From contig MU405216.1 of the NCBI GenBank assembly GCA_022836615.1, positions 310,001 to 374,000 on the forward strand: a DNA stretch of 64,000 bases, given 5' to 3'. Under the pieces are notes generated by a model. The model made no database searches, was not told where the DNA came from, and saw only the letters and a list, made by a program, of their open reading frames with translations. This document shows positions 11,397-22,633 of the stretch, in pieces. Every line of letters starts with the position of its first letter. Within the stretch, counting starts at the first letter, position 1. The stretch is from Annulohypoxylon bovei var. microspora (Eukaryota; Ascomycota; Sordariomycetes; Xylariales; Hypoxylaceae). A program made the translations under genes and the position numbers.

Positions 11397-12270
11397 CTAA
11401 GCTGGCTTCTCAAGAATTACCGAATCAAATTTGCAGGTCACCGTACCGCCGCTCGCACTTGCGCTTAGACCGGTGATAGAATACGTGGTGGCAGAATTAT
11501 AATTCTCAGGCGTTGTGTTGCACCAGCTCGAATCAGTACCAGTGCTCGTCTATGGTGAAATTAGCATCAGCACAGCTGGCCGCCTTGCTACCGAATGAGC
11601 AACAAATGAAGAACTTACAATCACGACGTTTGAGAACGCGAGCTGACCAAAGTCCCAACTGACATCATATCTGAACATATATTAGCTGTCCTTACTCGGG
11701 TATCAACAGGGAATATGAGAATACATACAGTTCAATAGCAAAGAGAGCCTGGTTGAAAGACTTGCTGCCTGTAAGGTGGATACGTTAGTCTTGTAATCTA
11801 GAAGTTCTCAACCGAAGGGCTATCGATCGACCTTAGGGAGATGATTCCGACTTACCCAAGGCGAAACTGTCTGTCACCGTTTCACCGGTTGATTGACGGG
11901 TGAGAGTCGAAGTCCAGGTTGACCCGCTGCTATCTAGCTTATTCTCGAACGTAACCTTCTCGCTAGCATAAGTGTTGAATCCACTTCCCCACGGCAGGCT
12001 AGGATTCGAGCAGCACCACCCTGATCCAATCCACCACGTCCCACTCCGCCCATCGAGGACATTCTGGTAAACACCACTGTTATCAGTGGGCTGGAGCCCT
12101 GGCCATAGATAATACGTCGCGGCTTGAGGCAGAGCCGGGATCGTCATCTCCCCGGAGAAGGACGTAAATGCTTCTCCGGAAGCCGGATAGTACCGGAGAA
12201 AATACCATGACACTGCCGACGCGTGGCCGGCGAATGCCAGTAGTGAAGTAAATAAGGTGACCAACATCAT
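11397..12270 (-). CDS. Small secreted protein, function unknown
   Basis: Four exons (11856-12270, 11729-11768, 11619-11670, 11397-11549) join in phase to 219 residues. The N-terminus MMLVTLFTSLLAFAGHASA is a typical signal peptide. The mature part is rich in Trp, Ser, Thr and Gly and predicted beta-strands, with a motif WWIGSGWCCSNPSLPWGSGF and at least four cysteines, suggesting a disulfide-bonded beta-sandwich (lectin, glucanase-like or G1-peptidase-like fold). I do not recognise a named family. The two tiny middle exons are supported by phase and GT/AG ends. It could be a cell-wall or host-surface protein. That is inference. Confidence 0.78.
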
Positions 12271-15043
12271 CTTGTGGGCGGAAACTGTGTGTTAGATACA
12301 ATTAAGATTCAAGATGGTGTGCAGGGTCGATAGAACCGAGGACTTATAAGACCCGGCTAAATGGCAACATTTATATGCTTCATCGCAACAATGGATTATG
12401 GTCTAGATCTATACTTATACTTAGACGCTTTATCAATGAGCTATTCCTTTTGACTCTTGATATCAACCGCCCCTGCGAATTGTAGTCGTATTCACACTGG
12501 CATACGATAAACCTGAGCCGGTTACGGAAGGTGGGTTATTAACTAAACCTGTTATCGCAGTGGTAGAGACACCGTCGGGAAATTAAAACAGTTATATCAT
12601 CCCACCGGGTGACATTTTTCCACGATTCGGCTTGATTTAAACTAACTATCCCTGAAAAAGCCTTATTCATTGCAACCTCGATGCGGCCAACTTAGACGCT
12701 TTCGTTCTGAAGGAGACAACATCCACATCATTCACATGCTTGCCTAGGTAGATAAAGCTAAGTAGTTTACAAGAGTTTGTCAGTGCATCGCTATACGGGG
12801 GGCGAATGGTTTCGATATAAATATGAAAAATGATAAGAGAATACCGGTCTCTGAAGAACTATTTATTTTAACTTCCATCTTCTAGGTATTCGTACCAGCC
12901 CGTGAAATGGGGATATCTAATATAATCGCCCGTTTGGAAATCAACTTCACCTTATTAAGCCCCTTTCCGTAACCCCCATTCCGCTAAAAGAGTATATTTG
13001 GATAGTTAACGTTGTATCATCTCTATAACAATATTCAACTCTTCTACAAGGCTACTACGGCTAGCTTCCAGTAGTTAGGTAGCTTATCAAGAATCTTCCT
13101 TTCATTTTTATTGTCTTATAAACGCAGTATACTATGCGGCAAGCAGCAAATATTAAGTAAAGTTGAATTTGACTTTAATAGGTGCCTGGGTGATCGCCTG
13201 AAATTCTAGCTCAAGTTAACTACCTATATAAACCATAAAGCTTACAAACACTGCTATTACTAGAAAGCTCCTGATGTTATCTGAAAGAATTTCTTCCATC
13301 TCAATATTTCCTAATCAAAGCGATGTTATATATTTTTCTAAGATCGTAAAACTACAATTTCTTCTTAATATCATGGCATCTCTATCTACTCTGGCACCAG
13401 CTAACGTGCCAGCTTAAATTTTAAAGAGAAAAAAGAAGTATCAACATTCTAAATACCGGAAACCGGCCTAATCGCCATACTCAGATAAACCTTTCATCCA
13501 CGGGATATGTTTTCCCAGAAGAAAAGGAAACAGGAACAGAAAACATGGAAGTAATTGACCCAGATACTGAGACGTTCATTCCAAGCAATGTTCACTACGA
13601 GCCAAGCCAAACTTCGTATCAGAAAGGCAGATGTTAGAGGTCTAGTATATTGGAAGATTAGTCACTGAAGGTCTGTATAGATCGGAGTCCGGCTCGTCAG
13701 AGGCTAGGATAATCGGGAAGGAGACTTGTTGGTAGCTTTTCCTGTATATTCCATGGTCTGTAACTGGTAGGCTTAAAGCTCCTCACGTAACAACATCGTT
13801 GTACCCCCTACCTATGGTCCGCATTGTGACAATGTCAAACCGTACTACATGTGTATACAACTCAAAGCCGGTTAGGATCTTAGAGTCTCTAATCAACCAA
13901 AGCTATTATATGTCCCACAAGATGGTCTAGTGATCATTGTAGCTTTTCTAAGTACTTTGGTATTAATGAGAACTGTTGCGGCAAAACGTGGGACCCACTG
14001 CCAGCCATACAGCTACAGTGGTATATATCGTGACAAGAACACTATGAACATTATTGTTCTTCATATTTGATTGATCTGTTGAGCATTGGGTTCCTAGTCG
14101 TGTAGTAAAAAGGAGAAAAGGAGAAAATTGAGATTTTTAGGATTATTTAATGATATAAGCCTTAGCTCAACGGAATAACCATCACTCTGCAGAATCTTTC
14201 GATGCTCATATTAAGCAGTGAGTGGAACTTCTAGATTCCATGTAGTAATGTGAGCATGGCTTTCGTATCTGTATCCATTTAGGTAGTCGAGGTCTTCAGC
14301 GTTCACAATGGCCGAGAAATGTAGAAAATGTAATTCGTATAATCTTAGAATGTCATGGGACGTGTATATGTTTACTGTATACAGGGGAATTGGATCACAC
14401 GACCTTGCCGTATCTAATCTGGGATTTGGAAGCGAGGAAAATTTTTTCAAAGAGTCAATCAGCCACTATTTTCACACGATGGAATCACTATCACACTGAA
14501 AATGTTAGTTAAGCCCTCCATATCGTACTCCCCGAAGCCGCCATGTGGTAACTTCTTACCTTTGGTTCTCCCCCCTGCAGCCTTATGGGTGTTATGGGGA
14601 TGATGATCCTCCCATGTTGGTGAGATTTTATCCATCACGTACCTGCTTTGCCCCTTTGAGGCGGAAACCCACGAAAGGATCAACGTCATCAATTCCTTTT
14701 TCGGCCCCAACGAGGTCCCTATAATTATGTCAGCCATCTACTTAACATCGGTTAGAACTGATGTGATGAGAATAGTTCGTAGGACAGAGTATGCCTATTC
14801 AGTGTGAAAGGATGACTAGATGCACATAATGTAACAGGGCATGACCTTTATATCCGGTGAGACTGTTGATAAGTCTTCTCGAGGCGGGCTTCTTGATATA
14901 GGGCCTCTCATATATAAATAGGAATTCGTTGCTCCCTAACTTGAAGATGAACGCCCATGGTCTCAAGCTATAAACTACTTTGATCTTTGAACCCCAGGAA
15001 AACAAGCCTTATCTCTTGGCAAATTATTCGTAAAGCTTCAATA
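12271..15043. other. Gene-poor region, possible decayed coding remnants
   Basis: This 2.8-kb stretch is AT-rich. A stretch at 13517-13638 reads on the plus strand as coding-like sequence (PEEKETGTENMEVIDPDTE...) ending at a TAG, perhaps the remnant of a lost gene. A minus-strand frame at 14459-14737 is treated separately. Nothing else is supported. Confidence 0.35.
14459..14737 (-). CDS. Possible small hypothetical gene
   Basis: An ATG-initiated minus-strand frame starts MADIIIGTSLGPKKELMTLI and reaches a point (about 14562) where a plausible intron begins (GTAAGAAG) with a TTAACTAAC branch point and TTTTCAG acceptor near 14505. The presence of a full intron signal suggests past or present transcription. 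Splicing leaves only a very short tail. No family is recognised. It could equally be chance. Confidence 0.22.
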   Translation of the reverse strand: MADIIIGTSLGPKKELMTLILSWVSASKGQSRYVMDKISPTWEDHHPHNTHKAAGGRTKGKKLPHGGFGEYDMEGLTNIFSVIVIPSCENSG

Positions 15044-15944
15044 ATGTCTGATGTCAAAGATGTCCACTCTCCTCTACTCACCCCGGGCGGGAAGACATCG
15101 GTTCCTCAGTTAGGATCACCCTCGGTACCTAAGCCATCTAAAGCCCCCAATTCACCTCAGAAATCCACCCCGACAAACCCTACGCCAGTCGATCCGGTAC
15201 CCCTGAAGACAGCCACCAATATATCCTGGGGGGCACCAGCTGGTCTTGCTATTCGCGGTCCTAATGACGAGAACCTGGTTATATTCAGAAAGGCTTTAGG
15301 AATAAATTATCACCGAGAATGCACGGACAGTGGCACTCTTGAAGAAGGACGTAAATCCGCCATTGGAATTTATAAGTCTGTGATCGATACCCAGCAAACT
15401 AAAGGAGTCCAACATGGTGCGTATAAAAACATGTCGCGTCGAAATGTTAACGCTTAGCTTTTCGAGCGATCTCCGAGTTTCCATGATATAATATGTAGCT
15501 AACGTCACGGTAGCTTTGCTCAATGCTTTCCTTTACCTTTGTTACTTCGCCCAGATTGTCATTGGGGCGGCGCTGACAGCTGTTGGCCCCACCTCTGGGC
15601 GGTACGAAACACTCATCACTGTTCTCGGCGCTATCAATACGATCCTAGCAGGTGTTCTAGCCCTTATTAAGGGATCGGGACAACCACAAAGGATGGAGAA
15701 GGACCGTGTTGGATTTAGAAGGCTACAGGATTGGATTGAAGAAACAGAGGCACTGCTCGCAGTGGGTGTTATTGGCCGGAATAGGAAGGAAGTTGGACTG
15801 CTTGTCGAGAGCGCCTTCAAGCGCTACAATGCAGCGAAGATGAGTGTCGAGAACAACAGTCCAGACTTTTACGTTAACCAGCCCGAATCAAACGACGACT
15901 CAGCAGATACCGCTGGAAAACCACTTAAGCCAGTTGCGCCTTAA
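15044..15944 (+). CDS. Fungal SLATT-domain two-transmembrane protein
   Basis: Two exons (15044-15416, 15499-15944) join in phase to 272 residues. The N-terminal 65 residues are Pro/Ser/Thr-rich and probably disordered. The domain follows: ALGINYHRECTDSG, RKSAIGIYKSVIDTQQTKGV, then two hydrophobic helices (about 131-152 and 165-180: LYLCYFAQIVIGAALTAVG and LGAINTILAGVLALIKG) and the cytosolic FRRLQDWIEETEALLAVGVIG. This is the arrangement I know from fungal SLATT (SMODS and SLOG-associating 2TM effector) proteins. In bacteria SLATT proteins are predicted pore-forming effectors of nucleotide-sensing defence systems; the fungal role is not established. No nucleotidyltransferase or SLOG gene is beside it. 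Confidence 0.85.
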
Positions 15945-18101
15945 TCTAAAGGACCACTTCGTTTAACTAACGGTACAATTATCTAGGTATTGGGGTTGAT
16001 GTTGTTTAGATTCGGAGTTAGGATTTTGTCAGATTGCAAGGGGTGCTTTGGATGACTTACAAGGGTTGCTTGAATAAAACCACGATAGTAATAAGCTGTA
16101 ATTTATTTCGACCCCTATTTCTAAGAAACATTGAGAATGGCCGCTAGAAATGTAGCGGCTTCCAGATACTAACTGAGGCACCTAGCTACTGAAAAATAGT
16201 TAAATTTAAATTTTATCGTTATTATATCTACAAGTACTCATCCAGATTTGACTCCTCGCGGCTTTCGTATCTAACCACGAATGAAAAACTGCCTTCGGTT
16301 TTGCTAATGTCGTCAGCTTCCCCACCAAACCAGGGGGAGGCTCATATTGATAAGATGAAAATGACCTACCAAGTCTTGGCTGACCTCAGAACAAGTGCCA
16401 ATGAAAGCAATTACATCATTCAATAATCGGAGTTTAAAGTAAGCTGGCGTAATGACGAATTGAAAGTCGTTCTGTCCAATATTACTAACAGGTCCGAAGT
16501 ACGCTGCTATTCTCAGCACTATCTTGATTCGTCTGAGCTAATTGCACATCATGTGAATACTCGAACGTTAACTCATAATTCTGAGAGCCCCAAAGGTTGT
16601 TTTAAAAAATCATGGATAAAAGATATTCATTCTAATAATAATGTTTTGTGAAAAGGAGATCATGTATAACAAATCAAGGGAAGCTAGGTGCCAATTCGAT
16701 GAAACCTTCAAAACATGCATAGTCTCTGACCGTTGATTGCATATATTGTATGAATACATACCCCTCCCCTTGTAACCACAGGGAGTATAGCGCTTAGCAG
16801 CGTTATAATTGAATGCATTATAACGTGTACTTTTTCAGTATGTATTTATCAACGCTTTCATCACATGGCAACCATTAAATTAACCCGTAATAGGTATATT
16901 ACCATTATCGAACCCATTTTACAATAATTTAAAACGTTCGTATACGATGAATAAAACTGTTAAATGAATTAAAATTTATACATAAACGTGGGAAGGTAAT
17001 GTAAATGTAAATAAACAATTAATAAATATAATGTATTAAACTTATATGCGTTTAAACGTTAGCGTATGGTAATTGATTATATTTAGGTAGATTTACGCGT
17101 TGCAATGCACTGAATCATAGCGCTACTCAACCCTATATTCCCTGTACATACAAGGCATACAAGGTTACTAAGGAAACGTTTACGACGCAGTCCAACCCCT
17201 TTTCCAAGCGAATATCGGCATGAGTGACTCTTGTCTCAACAGTCATTCCTACCTACCTTGCTAGGTACCTAGGTACTTATAAGTCACCTAGGCTTACTAC
17301 AGTAACCCCTTTTCTACTTAATATAGCCACTTATTTGCATTCCTACACTTTGAATACCGCCGCTCTAGAATTGTTCTTTATCAGAAGTCTTATGTCACTC
17401 TCCCCTTCTGCCGTCGTGTTTCCATTGCGAGGATACAGCGCTAGCAGGTCGCTGTGGCGCCTAAGCCTTTGATAATCAGGAGCTAGGACGGTAACCTCAG
17501 CCACGATGGCGTCGCCTAGGTACTTATTACTGCAGCTACAGTTCTGGTGCCAACACAGATCGATTTTGCGGCAAGCTGAAACAAGATTATCATGGTACAG
17601 CATCAATGCACCTACCACCATACCAAGTCTTTTGGATAGACCTAAATCAAACTTTAAAACATCCATACCTAGTTACTTTAGGTACCTAGGTCCTAAGCAA
17701 GTGGACATTGTGATTGTACTAATGTTAAACGGTGAAGCTTGTGACAGTCCTAAGTTTTGTATAGTTCTTGTGTAAGGATGGGCGATTAAATCAGGGGGTT
17801 GTTGGAAGAGAACTTGTTTGATTTTATCTAAGTAGGCAGAGAAGGTCTTTGAAGTTATCAACAACCAGGTAAGCTCCCCAAGATTTATCTACCGAGCCAC
17901 GCCTTACCTAAAAGGATGGTATAGCAGCCACTTGTCTAAGTTTGTAGGTAGTGATTATCACCACACAATCCGAGAGGGGACCCGATTATAGGTAGGTAGG
18001 TAGATACATACGTAGATATAAATCACACCTTCCTCTTTACTCATCAAAAGGTTTACTTACCAACTAGCCTGTCTATGCAGGTACCTAGGTAGGCATACGG
18101 A
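15945..18101. other. AT-rich intergenic region with hairpin and CCTAGG palindromes
   Basis: No gene is seen. From about 16150 to 17100 the sequence is strongly AT-rich, with a 9-bp-arm hairpin at 16801-16825 (CGTTATAAT / ATTATAACG). From 17258 to 18095 there are several CTAGGTACCTAGG palindromes and a short TAGG tandem (17989-18003) upstream of the P450 gene. Open frames here lack coding character. Confidence 0.45.
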
Positions 18102-19934
18102 ATGGCTTTGCGGCTTGACTTTATGTTATCTACTCAGAATGCTTCTCTTATCATCTCAGCTACTCTTATCGCTTCGGTTATTTGGTATGCTATCTCGACA
18201 GCAACAGCATGGAACCGCCTCAGGCAGTTTCCAGGACCTACTCTAGCAAAGTTCTCATATCTCTGGGGCTTCTTTGCTATGAGGACTGGTCACATGCACC
18301 ACATAGTCGCAAGAGAGCAACACAAATATGGCAAGATAATGCGCATAGGTCCTAACGAGCTTCTCGTGTACGATTCGGATACTCTATGGCAAATCAATGG
18401 CGTTCGTTCAGGTTATGAACGGGGAGGCTGGTACGCTAGCATCCAATTCGATCCATACGGACATAGCGTGCTGTCTGAACCGAACACAGAAAGGCATGAC
18501 AAGCGTAAAGCCCAAATCATGGGCGGCTACGCTGGGAAGGGAAACGTCAATCTGGAGGAGAAGGTGGACTCACAGTTAGGCGTTCTGGTAGACGTCTTGA
18601 GGACTAACTATCTCGAAAAGGGTGACCGAAATATCGTAGATTTCGGTCGGCTTATCAGATTCTTCCAGGTCGATCTTGTCACACTCGTAGGCTCAGGCGA
18701 GCCATGGGGCGACCTGGTTAACGAAACGGATCATTTTGACTTCATATCTATCGCCGATAGTTATGTCCCCTTTCTTCATACTTTCATGATGACTCCACTA
18801 TTCCGACATTTTTTCTCCTCGAAATTCTTCCTGAGATTGGCTGGTCCTAAAGCCACAGACAAGAAAGGTATGGGGAAATTCTTGGGGTAAGTAATTGCCT
18901 TGGCGAAACGTCCGATCGATCAACTGACCGAGACTCAATACTAGGATCATCAAGGGGATCGTCGAGAGGCGTTTCAATGACGGCCCGAGTCAGCCAAGCG
19001 GGGAGGGGGATATGCTTGTAAGTGGCGCATATTTTCTGATTTCCAGATCGCCACATGTCGTCAATACATCAATAAATCCCTAACTAATGTTGTATTAGGA
19101 CGAATGGATTAAGCAAGGACTATCTCGCCGAGAATGCGAATTAGAACTTGCCATTCAGGTCCCTGCTGGGTCCGAGACATCCACAACGGCGATCCGAGGG
19201 ATCATGCTACACCTATTAACAGCGCCTAATGTTTACCTAAAGCTCCAACGGGAAATCACAGCTAGAATTCGCGATGGGCATATTTCAAGTCCCGTTACTC
19301 AGGAAGAAGCGAAGCAACTTCCCTATTTACAAGTACGTTAATGTTGAAAATCGGACAACCCCTCTCACTACTTGCTAGAGCTGAAATGGAATCAGGCTAT
19401 AATATACGAAGGTATTCGAATGGTATCGCCGTCCATCATTGGTTTCCCTAAAAAGGTACCGATGGGCGGCGACACGATATGCGGGAAGTTCGTCCCTGAA
19501 GGCACAGACATCTTTGTCAACCTCCTGAGTATGCTTCAAAATAAGGAAGTCTTTGGCGAGGACGCGGACATGTTTCGCCCCGAAAGATTCCTAGAATGCC
19601 ATGATAACAAGAAGGCGCAACTTATTAAGAATGTAGACCTTGCTTTTGGGCACGGTCGCTGGGTGTGCGCGGGGAAGACGCTCGCCTGGTTCGAGCTGAA
19701 CAAGATCTTCATCGAGGTACGCCATTCACTTACATTCCTTTTCCTAGCTAGCCATATGACGACTCTACCTTTCCATTCATTAGGTATGTTAATATAATTC
19801 TTTAGCTTTTTAGAAATTTTGATTTCCAGATCGCGAACCCCGAGTCCCCCTGGGCATGTAGAGGTTATTCGAGCTTTTTGATAGATAATTTTTGGGTACG
19901 AGTTATGGAAAGAAGTACGTACGAGTCGTGGTGA
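18102..19934 (+). CDS. Cytochrome P450 monooxygenase
   Basis: Five exons (18102-18886, 18945-19017, 19099-19332, 19396-19716, 19806-19934) join in phase to 513 residues. A membrane anchor spans about residues 14-36, followed by the proline hinge RLRQFPGPTLAKFS. The I-helix VPAGSETST, the K-helix ExxR (YEGIRM), the PERF-loop FRPERF and the heme loop FGHGRWVCAG with Cys at residue 455 are all intact, so the enzyme should bind heme. The overall style resembles pisatin-demethylase-like and other secondary-metabolism P450s. Its substrate cannot be read from sequence. No polyketide or peptide synthase is nearby; the closest possible partner is the degenerate FSH1-type hydrolase at 21.5 kb. Confidence 0.93.
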
Positions 19935-20100
19935 GGTTGTTAATATTACTAGGGGAGCAATGCGGAGTCCATACAGGAAACAGGAATTCATTCGGAATCT
20001 TCTTGGCCTAGTCATTAACTACCTACAATAGAAGACCCCTAGGCCATCAAGAAAAGGGGTATATATGTGGACCCGAATAACTTCAGTACGAAAGACCCAC

Positions 20101-21259
20101 TTAAGCAAAAGATATTGTTCGACGAAACTCCTCAAGCTCAAGCTTACATCTTTCGCGATCAAAAGTAGCCGGCCAGCCATTACGCTGGAAGATCTCGTAT
20201 ATTATCTAGAAGTTTCATAATAAACATCACGTGCGTCGTATGTGAACCTCGAATTGGGGGCTTTGACTTACATTCGCCTGCTCTTCACAACGTTTATGGC
20301 TCTCTTGGCGTAGGTCTGGCGAAGGGGTACGAGGAGCATGAATAGGTGCGACCGAGTTCCAAGATGATCCCGATATTAATTCTGTCCGTTTATTCTGCGC
20401 TTCGTCGCCGACAGCTTCTTGTAATATGTCAATGACTTCTCTCTCCGAGAGAGCCGCATTATCCTCGTCGTCCCCGCCCTCGATTTCGAAATTCGAATCC
20501 GTTTCTTCGTCATCGTCGTCATCGTCCCCACTATCAGGTTTAAAGTCATCATCTGAAGTAGGAACTACTCGCCACCACCAGAAAACAGCAGCCTTCCCTC
20601 TTTGGGGATTATGAACGGGCAGCTAGATTAGTTTTTCCCACCTGGCTTGCCAGAGTCGGAAAAAGTTCCTAGCAGGATAAGTTGGGTGATCCATCCACCT
20701 GTCCGCATTGGCAAGTTGCTCGTAATCACCATAGGGATCATGAGTTGCCCAGCTATCATGGACCACTCAGTGATGGTGCCTGCATCAATGCCCGGTTAGC
20801 TTAAGCACTCATTTGATAAATGCCTGGCTGAAAGCCCTTACCAGTGTGAGTATCCAGTAACACATCAACGCCGTCGCGTGAATCATGCTTGGTGAGCCAT
20901 ATACAATGAGGCGGGGTCGGCTGCAGTTTGTCCATTAGCTCACTATACACCTCACCATCACAGTAAGCGATCTCCAACGTGTCAGGCGATAGCATCCATT
21001 TTCCCTTCCAGTCTGGATTACGTAAGTAAGATAGGTGGCGGAGCAACTCAATCACTCCGTCTGTCTTGCCCCTTTTTCGTAGCTCATCTTCCCTCACACC
21101 GGGCCAACCCTCTTCAGGGGGTAGAACCAGGGCATCGGTATCGATATATGGCAATTTAATGATAGCAGTGTAGAATTCATGTATCGCGGCGATAATGTCG
21201 GTGCGAGAGTATGACGATATCGAAGCATCCAAAGTATTAACTATAAAAGAAGAGGCCAT
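20101..21259 (-). pseudogene. Fungal hypothetical gene interrupted by a stop
   Basis: The N-terminal exon (20842-21259) encodes MASSFIVNTLDASISSYS... through DGVDVLLDTHTG. A downstream exon reads HDSWATHDPYGDYEQL, ADRWMDHPTYPARNFF and WQARWEKLI, then meets an in-frame TAG at 20623-20625. The same frame continues with LPVHNPQRGKAAVFWWW, an acidic run, and EREVIDILQEAVG. A clean phase-0 intron (20206-20271) then leads to a last exon, IIYEIFQRNGWPATFDRERC, stopping at 20101. I recall this arrangement from uncharacterised fungal proteins related to the Smi1/Knr4 style, but the name is unsure. Joining exon 1 to exon 2 needs an acceptor at CACTGAG to stay in frame. The stop makes a full product unlikely unless the assembly is wrong. 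Confidence 0.6.
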
Positions 21260-21467
21260 CTTTTCAACGTATTAATTGAAGTCCATTAGTAATAGTTCTA
21301 ATGGCGTTAAAAAGTGGACAATAGTACGGTTCAATGTTTACTAATCATGGCGTTAGTGCATAGGACATGCATCTATTCGATTTTCTTGGCATTTATTTTC
21401 AATATTGGATAACTGCATGTGCCACCTTTTGAAAATAGGGGTAGTGGGGTATTTACATCAATTTTGT

Positions 21468-22372
21468 CTAAAGCTGCATTTGACCCGGCCAGGTTCCTCG
21501 CTGAATACACCATTCTATCAATGGCACTATTTGCGCCAACTCATTCTCTCCTTGAGGAATTTCATTTCCTTCTGGGTGCGTATGAATCTTTCTAATATAT
21601 GGGTCGCAGAGCCCTGCAAGTTGGATCGAAGTCGGAAACAGAGGATCCTTCTCTCCCCATATGTGGACAGTTGGTATTCTTATCTTGAGCTCCAGAGGTA
21701 ATCTGTTCAGATTGAGCCCGAAGCAATCGTCCGAATCAAACACAGCCCGTCGCGCCCTCGTCACATGGGCTGATAGTGGACCAAGCCCTTGATCGTGCCG
21801 TAGCATAGCCTGCGATACTGCACTTTCTGCCTCGTTTGAGACCGGTACCCCAAGATCCTTCAGAACTTTGAGCGAAATACTTCCGCTAATAAAGATAGCG
21901 AATTTAAACGCGGGCGGCAATTCATGGTCGTACCATTGCCGATATAAGAGGAAGCTAGAAACAACAGCTGCGCCCTGAGAAAATGCTACTACGCCATCAT
22001 AAGGTCCGTCTTTATCTAGTTTTATCGCCAGCCACTCGCCAGCTTTGCGAATATCTTTAACTTCCTCAGTTTCGTAGAACTTGTAGCAAAGTAATTCGGG
22101 TAGTAGTAAATCTTCTGCCAGCGAGTTTGAGCATTGCAAGGGACCATTGACAAAATGAAACGAGATATCTTCATTTGAATGATGCAATTTTTGCAATAGG
22201 CAGTCTATGAGGTCAGCATGTGGGAGAAAATAGACGTTATGGCGTATACATGCGTACCTAATTTGTATTTGAATATATTTTCATTCTGTCCATCATCATG
22301 GAGACAGAGGACTTTCATAACGGCGTCTAAATCCGTGGCAAATCGTGAGGAAAGTTCTTCATCACTTAACAT
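21468..22372 (-). CDS. FSH1-type serine hydrolase with altered catalytic site
   Basis: Two exons (22258-22372, 21468-22204) give 283 residues (start at 22372; a later in-frame ATG at 22318 begins MKVLCLHDDGQNEN). It follows the FSH1 family (PF03959): opening strand KVLCLH, FHFVNGPLQC, nucleophile elbow VVAFSQGAA (Ser about residue 114), HIWGEKDPLFP with the acid, and a C-terminal HTHPEGNEIP. In the family the oxyanion loop is normally HGxG, here HDDG, and the last motif normally has the catalytic His (GGHxxP), here Asn. So the triad appears broken: a pseudoenzyme or early pseudogene. Family members occur in secondary-metabolite clusters as acyl hydrolases. Confidence 0.82.
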
Positions 22373-22633
22373 GTTTCTATTGTATTAAGAGTCACTTGCT
22401 GGATCTTTTCTGTGTCCCGGATCTCCGCTTCTCCCGGAGGTCCGGCGCTCATAAGCTCTTGCTTACAGTGCTTATTTTCTTACATAAGGACTCGCTTCAA
22501 TATGGACGGTTAAGAAAGGAATACCCAGCGGGTTTATGCCCTAATATTGGAATAGTACCTTCTAGATTATTTCAATGATAGTTGTTGTACAGCAAGTAAA
22601 GCCTCATCCCCACAAGAATCCGCCAAGTAACAT

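Noticed and set aside
20626..20646. Possible tiny intron removing the stop in the 20.1-21.3 kb gene
   Set aside because: It would be only about 19 bp and its removal shifts the downstream frame.
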